From: Halisarca cf. caerulea
Lineage: Eukaryota > Porifera > Demospongiae > Chondrillida > Halisarcidae
NCBI GenBank assembly: GCA_963170055.1
Contig: CAUJGJ010000001.1
Span: forward strand, 3,046,201-3,091,200
Length of the DNA stretch: 45,000 bases
Direction of reading: 5' to 3'
Part shown: one piece after another, positions 1 through 45,000 of the stretch
Layout of the letters: each line of letters starts with the position of its first letter
Position numbering within the stretch: the stretch's first letter is position 1
Position numbers and translations under genes: made by a program
The notes under the pieces: generated by a model
What the model saw: only the letters and a program-made list of their open reading frames with translations
The model's database searches: none
What the model was told of the DNA's origin: nothing

Positions 1-235
1 AGGAAGTGGCTGTAGGTCTGTTGGGGAGGCAGGAAGTGGCTGTAGGTCTGTTGGGGAGGCAGGAAGTGGCTGTAGGTCTGTTAGGGAGGCAGGAAGTGGC
101 TGTAGGTCTGTTGGGGAGGCAGGAGGTGGCTGTAGGTCTGTTGGGGAGGCAGGAGGTGGCTGTAGGTCTGTTGGGGAGGCAGGAGGTGGCTGGATGTTAG
201 GGAGGCAGGAGGTGGCTGGATGTCGCCCTTTCCTG
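1..235. repeat. 30-bp minisatellite (VNTR)
   Basis: About six copies of a 30-bp unit starting aggaagtggctgtaggtctg, followed by two shortened copies. The array is cut by the left window edge. Its tail resembles unique sequence near 24074 and 25677. Confidence 0.95.
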
Positions 236-1153
236 AGTAGTGCTAAAAAATTCCCAAAGCATTGACCTACCCGATTAATAACAGCTCAAGTCAACAGTTG
301 CTATACTGTTGTCCAAAATGTGTAGGAGGAACACCACAGGTACACAGTATGTGGGAAAATACTACACAGGCCTGTACACAGGGGGGGTTCCAGGGGGTTC
401 GACCCAACCCCCCTTTTGGCTGACTAAGGCCTGTACAAATTAGATGGTACCATTGTTCCTAGCTGATCTTATCATGTACCTTTGGCAGACAGGCCTTATG
501 AGCCCTTTGAAGTAGTAGTGAATTCATTGACTGATTGATCTGTCACTCAATTAATCAATGAAATCATTGTCTGTGGATAGAACCAATCATGAATACTTTG
601 TAAACAAGGTAAATTGTTGTGCAGTGAATGGTCATAGGCTATGATAGTCCACAGTGTAGTGGTGTAGACTAGTATAGCCATGTCAAAGCGACCAGCTGCA
701 GCTGGCAATAGTGATATTTTAGCATTTTGTATATGTAACATTATCAACATTTGAAGTAGTAGTTTTTTCAAGCAGCCCATACCCTTAATGGATATTAGTT
801 TTGTGTTTGGCACATATGCATGATTGATTTAATAATGTAAAATACATATCAACAATAATATGTTGCCATGCATACAAAGTGAAACTCAAGACCGAACACT
901 GAAAAATGTAACCCCCCTTTTAGAAACCCTGCGTACGGGCCTGCTACACATGAGACCTTGACATGTGTGCACCCACACACACAGCTAGTAGATAGAATAT
1001 ACACTGAAAACACTGACAAAATATATGCACTGAATGTACATCGAAGATGAAAGGCATTCCTTATCCGTTCACAGCTCCACATGCATGTTATCCAGCAGCA
1101 CACACACAGTGTGAAGCCATCAAGCACCCAAGGCCTCTTGCATAACGTGTATG

Positions 1154-1335
1154 CAGTGAAACCTGCTATTCAGGACACTTGACAATCTGGACACCTGTAT
1201 AAACTGGACATTAGGTTATGGTCCCGAATTCTCATACACGTATTGACTTATTGGGCCAACACTGAAAAATCAGGACACCTCTGTAATCAGGACACTTTTG
1301 GTGGTCTCCAAGGTGTCTGCATTATGTGGGTTCAG
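1154..1335. mobile_element. Pogo/Tigger-like MITE, degraded
   Basis: The left end reads cagtgaaacctgctattcag. The right end (gtgtctgcattatgtgggtt) is a rough inverse. The interior repeats the ggacac word. The rest of 236-1382 shows short repeats but no exon. Confidence 0.5.
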
Positions 1336-1382
1336 ACAGCATATCAGATGCTGATGGGAACAACAAGTGCTCATGCACTCAC

Positions 1383-10390
<9,008 letters not shown>

Positions 10391-11302
10391 TTACGCAACC
10401 CGTGAAAGCTAAATGGACCGATTTCACCTCTGAGAGACCAACACTGTAACCTTACCGCGATCTGGAATCGGTTAATTCCTAACAAATTCCTTGTGCCGTC
10501 GTACACTAGTGGAATAGGCTTGTCATTGTCGATCGTCCAATCGGCATTTTTTCCGGTAGTATGCGTTTGTTACCGTTCGGCGTATATAAACTATAACAGA
10601 CGTATACCAGTTTAGTGTTCCGGACACCCTAGGGTCATTACAATTATTTAGCTAGTACATTCTTATAGATGTACATTATACTGCAAACATACTTTATTTG
10701 CACACATAAAATAATGATACTCGGCGGTACACTGTAATAGTAGTTATTACCCATGCCAGCCGTTCAACCGAAGTCATCTCCAAGAAATCTGAAAAATTCA
10801 ATCATGCCTGGAAAGCGCATGTATACCAATGCACATGCGTAGCTTTAGCACACACAGCAATGAGCATCAGGTTGCAAGATATGCCTGCATACTAGCCTGG
10901 TCACTGTGTTGCCGAGGTGCGCATGTCGGAGTCAATGTGATGGAAAAGGAATACCTTAGGAGCTATTTCTGTCGGCATGCAAGGAAGCCATCAGTACAGT
11001 TTACTAGTCTCGTTCCCAGCACAACTTCCACCCTCCATTTTGTTGTGGATGGGACATGTTGGAAGTGGAAGGGTGGGCTGGGAATGAGACTACTTTGACA
11101 AGCAAGTGCATTACATCCAAGTACATAAACAACACTGCAAATTATATATAATAATTATATACATGAAGCATAAATTATAATCATGATGACTAGCAACATG
11201 GCTAAAGCATACAAGTTACGCCTTGCGGGAATGTACACGCACACTGCGAGGTACAATGCCATGCAGCGCATGCTTGCGTGTACTGCATTCATAGGTGTTG
11301 GA
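10391..11302. other. Intergenic region between genes B and A
   Basis: About 910 bp between the gene B stop and the gene A start codon. It should contain the gene B 3' UTR and the gene A promoter. A possible AATAAA (minus strand) is at 10693-10698. A hairpin element lies at 11006-11092. No other coding signal is seen. Confidence 0.6.
11006..11092. mobile_element. Hairpin element, possible MITE
   Basis: Arms tagtctcgttcccagc and the reverse complement of gctgggaatgagacta are matched except for one base, and the match extends inward through cttccaccctcca. Total about 87 bp. Confidence 0.6.
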
Positions 11303-32181
<20,879 letters not shown>

Positions 32182-33597
32182 TACTGCAGCTGGAACGATT
32201 AGAATCTGTGACCAAACTGTATTCGGTATAAACCGCGGCCGCTAGAAATAGACAAGTACGTACACGAGTCGTCTACTAGACCCAGTTTATTCTGGCAGTG
32301 CTTTCAACTTGACAAAATCCTTCTGGTGTAAAGCAGCAGTCCAGCTTAGATCTCCGTTGGTCCACGTAGTGAAGAAGTGACACAACACCTCAGTCCGTGG
32401 TAGCTTCTACGTATTGCAGCGTTCCAGCGAGGTGTTCATACGTATAGATAGGAGCCAGGTTTACTATTATAGCTAGCAGTAGTTCGTTTTCCTCCGTATT
32501 CTTGTTACAGAATAACATTTTATGGTACAATATATCTATGAATCGATATCTGATTCGAATAATGTTACCAAGTGACTGCATGGGTCGTGTCCCGACCATA
32601 CACACCCGCTACTATCCTATTACGCGGTGTGAATGTGAGATTTGGTCATGTGTAACTCCCCAAATTCCACACAACCATGTACATTGGTTAGTAGTAATGA
32701 TAACAGAGCCGTGTACCCCTACCTTGTACCTGGCCATAATTCAACCTCCTGCAAAGTAATTGTGGTGTCCACCTATTTTATTCTACGACCATTAATATAT
32801 TATATAACATGCGATATTCTTTGTTTTTATTTTCATTTTTGCTGAATTCAATCATTTCATAATTATAATAATAATTTATGTAATTCTTTAATAATTATAA
32901 TAAATAAAAAATGAAATACACCCTAGCTAAGAGGTCCCCAGGTCATTATTATAGCCAGATTGAGGGAATTAAGACTGTATCTACAGAAGATCTGATTCTG
33001 AATCAGTTTGTTGGGAGATCAGCCACGAGCCCCAATTTAAAGTTCCCCAACCGAAACTGACCATCTAATGAGTTGTACAGTAACCGAATAAAAAGTAATG
33101 AGAGACACTCCATAATCCGACAACCTCCTAGTTTGAATATTAACATTCAACTCCCATCGAGTGTCGGAATGTATACCAGTTTTTGATCATTAGTGGGGCT
33201 AGTCATGCATGAAGTTGCAATACACTGTGCGTGCAGTACTGTCTGACAAGCTATATCTTATACCTCTCCCACTGAAACGTGATCGATGATGCTCTACAAA
33301 GGTCAATCAATGGTGCTAAAATATGTCAGTCATGCACAGATAGTGTTTCCCAGGTTTGTACTCATGTTAGCAAAACAACTTTGCACGTCGACAGAACCAG
33401 GTATAATGTCTGTATGTGGATTTGAGGTAGACCCCAGCCAAGGGCCACACCATTGTAAGAATGCACGGTGTGTAGGTGGAGTAGATTTAGAATGTATATA
33501 TATATATATATAAATATTATAATAGTAATACTCTATAATACTATTGAATCAAGGGTGCAACTCGATCATGTATAATACGCACAATGTCATGCACTCG

Positions 33598-34043
33598 CAG
33601 GGTTTCATTTAGGGGGGGGGGGGCGGGGGGGGCATTTGCCCCCCCTTACCAGAGTCTCGCCCCCCCTTGGAAATTGGGTTAGCCATATTTTTGTTAAAGA
33701 GGTAAAATTGAATAAAGAACTGAACTCAATCTCTTCAAGGTCAAAGAGTAATTCTGTGCCATAATCAACGTTGAATGGTGTAAAAAGTCAAATTTTACCT
33801 GGAGCATACTGTCAGATCCCCTTAGCTATATAAGTACCCTTACAACTGTACATTGCAGATAGATACTACAATACTAATACTTTTCCCCCCAAAAAAGGTA
33901 ATCCTGGAGATGAGCACCAGAAATCTGGTCATGTCCCCAGACCCCCTAGAAGGCACACTATCACGCTCACTCCCTTTGCCCCCCCATTTATTTCATAAGT
34001 ATTGTTTTGCCCCCCCTTGCCCATTTTTCTAAATGAAACCCTG
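33598..34043. mobile_element. Nonautonomous TIR transposon with a G-run
   Basis: A 446-bp element. Perfect 15-bp inverted ends cagggtttcatttag, flanked by a direct repeat ACTCG (33593-33597 and 34044-34048). The interior has long G and C runs near both ends and no coding capacity. Confidence 0.85.
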
Positions 34044-34348
34044 ACTCGTGTGACCACAATGATCATGCAATGTAACAATTTATTGACAAATTCAATGTAC
34101 TTTTAATCAATAGCAAAATAAAGCATATTTATGTGGATAATATTACAGTCATGACTCTTTAAGGTGGCGGGTCAATCGCTATTTGCAGCAGCTATTAATA
34201 TAATTATCAGGCCATGAATATAATTATAGCACGCTTACTAGTATACTTGATTATCGTCGTACCATTTTTCAAATTGATGCTTTATTCCGGCATGAAGCCC
34301 AGTGTTATTGTCAAAATTCGTCTGAGCGTTCATCTAATGACGGGGAAT

Positions 34349-34497
34349 GATCATATGTATGGATTTGCGGAAATTCTGTTTTTCCACTGCGCCACAACAC
34401 CTAAACTATGCCCAAAATGGCAATTTGCACCCGCAGCAACGCAAATAGTTGATTTTCTGTTAAACAGAGGAGATTCCCAAATTCCATACATATGATC
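34349..34497. mobile_element. Short inverted-repeat element
   Basis: Ends gatcatatgtatgga pair perfectly and the match continues imperfectly for about 10 more bases. About 149 bp, noncoding. Confidence 0.6.
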
Positions 34498-34832
34498 TTA
34501 AATACGAGAGTAAGCTACAATTTTGTGTCCAAATGCACTTGTTTCATTGCAATTTGACTCGATAAAGCGTCAAAGTACGGTGAATGGAAAAAGCTTCGTT
34601 TCTGCTTCAGTGTATGACTTTTTTCATTTATTCTTTGACCTACACAGGTCTTATGATTAACTCAAGGAGATAATTAGAGTAGTAGCACTAATATCTTTAA
34701 ATAGTGGGTCACTGGTATTGCTTCCGCGGTAAGTCTTCATGAGAGCAAAGTAACACTCAGAATCAAGAAAATGGCTGCAAGTGCATGGAACATACAAGCT
34801 TGATCTGAGGCATGTGATGGAGAGAATTGCAT

Positions 34833-34871
<39 letters not shown>

Positions 34872-35256
34872 GTATGCGTTGAATGTTTCGCGCGGTTTTA
34901 GTTTCACAAATGCGTATAATGTACATAAAGCCATCAAGCAAGGGATAAACAATTGCAAATGTTATGGTTTGTGTACATGGTTAAGTGGGTCGACCATACC
35001 TAATAATCAAAGTCTCCATTCCTGAGGTGTACAGGCTGTGTACAGTATACAGGTATTCCCATTCTTCACACAACCTGCATCCAGACAAACAGACATGTAT
35101 CCAGACCAACAGACATGCAGTATAGACACTACCAAGTAATTGAATCATCTATGTACTATAGAAAGAGTAACTGACATTACAGTATCCTGAAGAGAGTGTA
35201 TACATTACATGTGCACACAGTCATATACACAGAACTACACACACGCACACACATAC

Positions 35257-35302
<46 letters not shown>

Positions 35303-35882
35303 CACACACAAAAATACACAGACACACTCCATGCACTCATGATCACATTCATGCAAGCATGTTCTCATATACAATAATTTTCTTATCACATATACATGCA
35401 ATGTCTTCAGTGCTTGGGTCGCAAATAATATGTACATGTAGCAGACAAGCATTCTTTACAAGAAAGAACCCACCATTACAAGGCCCGTGCAAGTAGTCCG
35501 GCAGGTCCGGCATTCGCTGGACCACTTTTCAGCCCATACCCCTTTTTAAAACTGAACCCAAGTTCACAAAATTTGAAAGGAATTAAGTTAGTAACATCCT
35601 GCATTTGGTATAAATCACATAGGGTCTTAATAATTCAATTATCAATAACAAATGGCAAGTATCATGCATGCATCTTTTTTGTGGAAGGAAAATGAAGTGA
35701 AAGAAAACGATAACGATGCTCTGACAATCTAAAGCACCATCTTGAAGAAAGGGGCCATTTTAAGTATCAGGTTGTGAATAATTTATTATGTGATTACATT
35801 GTGCAATCATACAAGTGGCGTGGCATTATATATATACATATATATATATATATAATATGCATCATGTTATCAGAACACTATA

Positions 35883-36032
35883 TGTGGAACCTCTATAATC
35901 TGACAAACCATAGTACATAATCTGACAATACACGTCTTGAGATTGTTGGATTATCAAGTAGCTATTAGTGTGGTCTACTATCATGGTGTTAGTCCGCAAG
36001 AAGATGCATGGTTGGATTAGAGAGGTTCCCTG
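35883..36032. mobile_element. Pogo/Tigger-like MITE, degraded ends
   Basis: Left gtggaacctctataatctga and right, inverted, gggaacctctctaatccaac. About 150 bp in the intergenic region, next to a (TA)n tract. Confidence 0.65.
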
Positions 36033-36041
36033 TTTTATGTG

Positions 36042-36160
<119 letters not shown>

Positions 36161-36832
36161 CAGTGGCGTCGGAAGCATAAAGAAAGTGGGCCATTCAATA
36201 TGGGTTATCACATCACATCATATCATAGATACTCTAACCTACGCCCACATGCGCGATAGTATTACTATGCATGTTGTATTGATAATGCATTGGTACATGA
36301 AATACTTTCAAGTATGGAACCTATAGATAGAAAAGCCCAATTTAGGCGTTCTCTTGTTGGCTGAAATTGGCACCAAGGGTTAGGGTTAGACGCTAAAGAA
36401 ATCGAAGTTATTTTCCTGTACATCATGTCGGTTGTAAATTCGAAGCGCTCGAAACTGTTATAATTTCAGAGCTATCGGTAGAGAGAGATGTTGATCGAAG
36501 GTGCAACTGTTGTGACACTTGATGGTGTTGTTATCAAACCCGAGGTCCTTGCATGCAAAGTTACCGTAACAATAGTCCGGAAGACATTTTGGTTATGAGG
36601 GGAAAATGGCCGCACGGTAAAGCTCATTTCAACCTTTCATGCAATCACTAGATAATAATATCATGATTTATAATTGCAGCACTATATGGAACTGCAAATA
36701 TTTTGTAACAGTTATAATACATGCATTTCATGCTGAAGTACACACATGTGCACACACAACACAGTTAGGCAAATAATGACACACAGCATGTGTAACACTA
36801 GTTTGTTGGTGTGGGTCAGAGAAACATGATGA

Positions 36833-45000
<8,168 letters not shown>

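Noticed and set aside
304..345. Candidate first GPS exon for gene A (a TTTTGGAC stretch on the minus strand)
   Set aside because: No Cys at the right place, no open frame with splice sites, and an early stop.
547..1127. Minus-strand open frames in the left spacer
   Set aside because: No domain, no match to GPS or 7TM residues, no phase match with the GAIN exon, and overlap with repeat sequence.
33286..34495. Short plus-strand frames in the intergenic region
   Set aside because: No recognisable domain or splice context; they overlap TIR elements.

Overview
The window looks like nuclear DNA of an invertebrate animal, plausibly a sponge or another early-branching metazoan. The species guess is inference. 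The animal assignment rests on many short exons with GT-AG introns, Ig, FN3, EGF, HRM, GAIN/GPS and seven-transmembrane modules, abundant (CA)n tracts, TIR-bearing MITEs and a non-LTR retrotransposon fragment. No prokaryotic-type gene, tRNA, rRNA or CRISPR array was recognised.

The coding content is a head-to-tail tandem array of three adhesion G-protein-coupled receptor (aGPCR) paralogs, all on the minus strand. I call them A, B and C in window order. Gene A (10390 down to 1383, 16 exons seen) has a signal peptide, Ig, FN3, five Ig or Ig-like modules, EGF, Ig, an unassigned module, HRM and most of GAIN; its GPS and 7TM exons are not visible. Gene B (32181 down to 11303, 24 exons) is complete: signal peptide, a single 4,269-nt Ser/Thr-rich mucin-like exon, four FN3, four Ig or Ig-like modules, EGF, Ig, unassigned module, HRM, GAIN, GPS, 7TM and tail. 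Its exons join without a frame break into 3,271 residues. Gene C enters from the right edge (>45000 down to 36833) and carries the end of the unassigned module, HRM, GAIN, GPS, 7TM and tail.

The three genes share a C-terminal core whose exons have the same phases and mostly identical lengths. The N-terminal modules differ. Almost all ectodomain modules sit on single phase 1-1 exons, so they can be gained, lost or swapped without breaking the frame. Parts of the core are nearly identical between genes while the tails and parts of GAIN are diverged, which suggests gene conversion. B and C keep the cleavable HLT tripeptide and a hydrophobic tethered-agonist-like sequence after it, so both should work as self-cleaved two-fragment receptors.

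Introns and spacers hold very long (CA/GT)n tracts, some reaching into splice donors, several minisatellites, pogo/Tigger-like MITEs, other short TIR elements and one LINE endonuclease fragment. 1-1382 holds a 30-bp VNTR and a MITE. 10391-11302 and 32182-36832 are intergenic.
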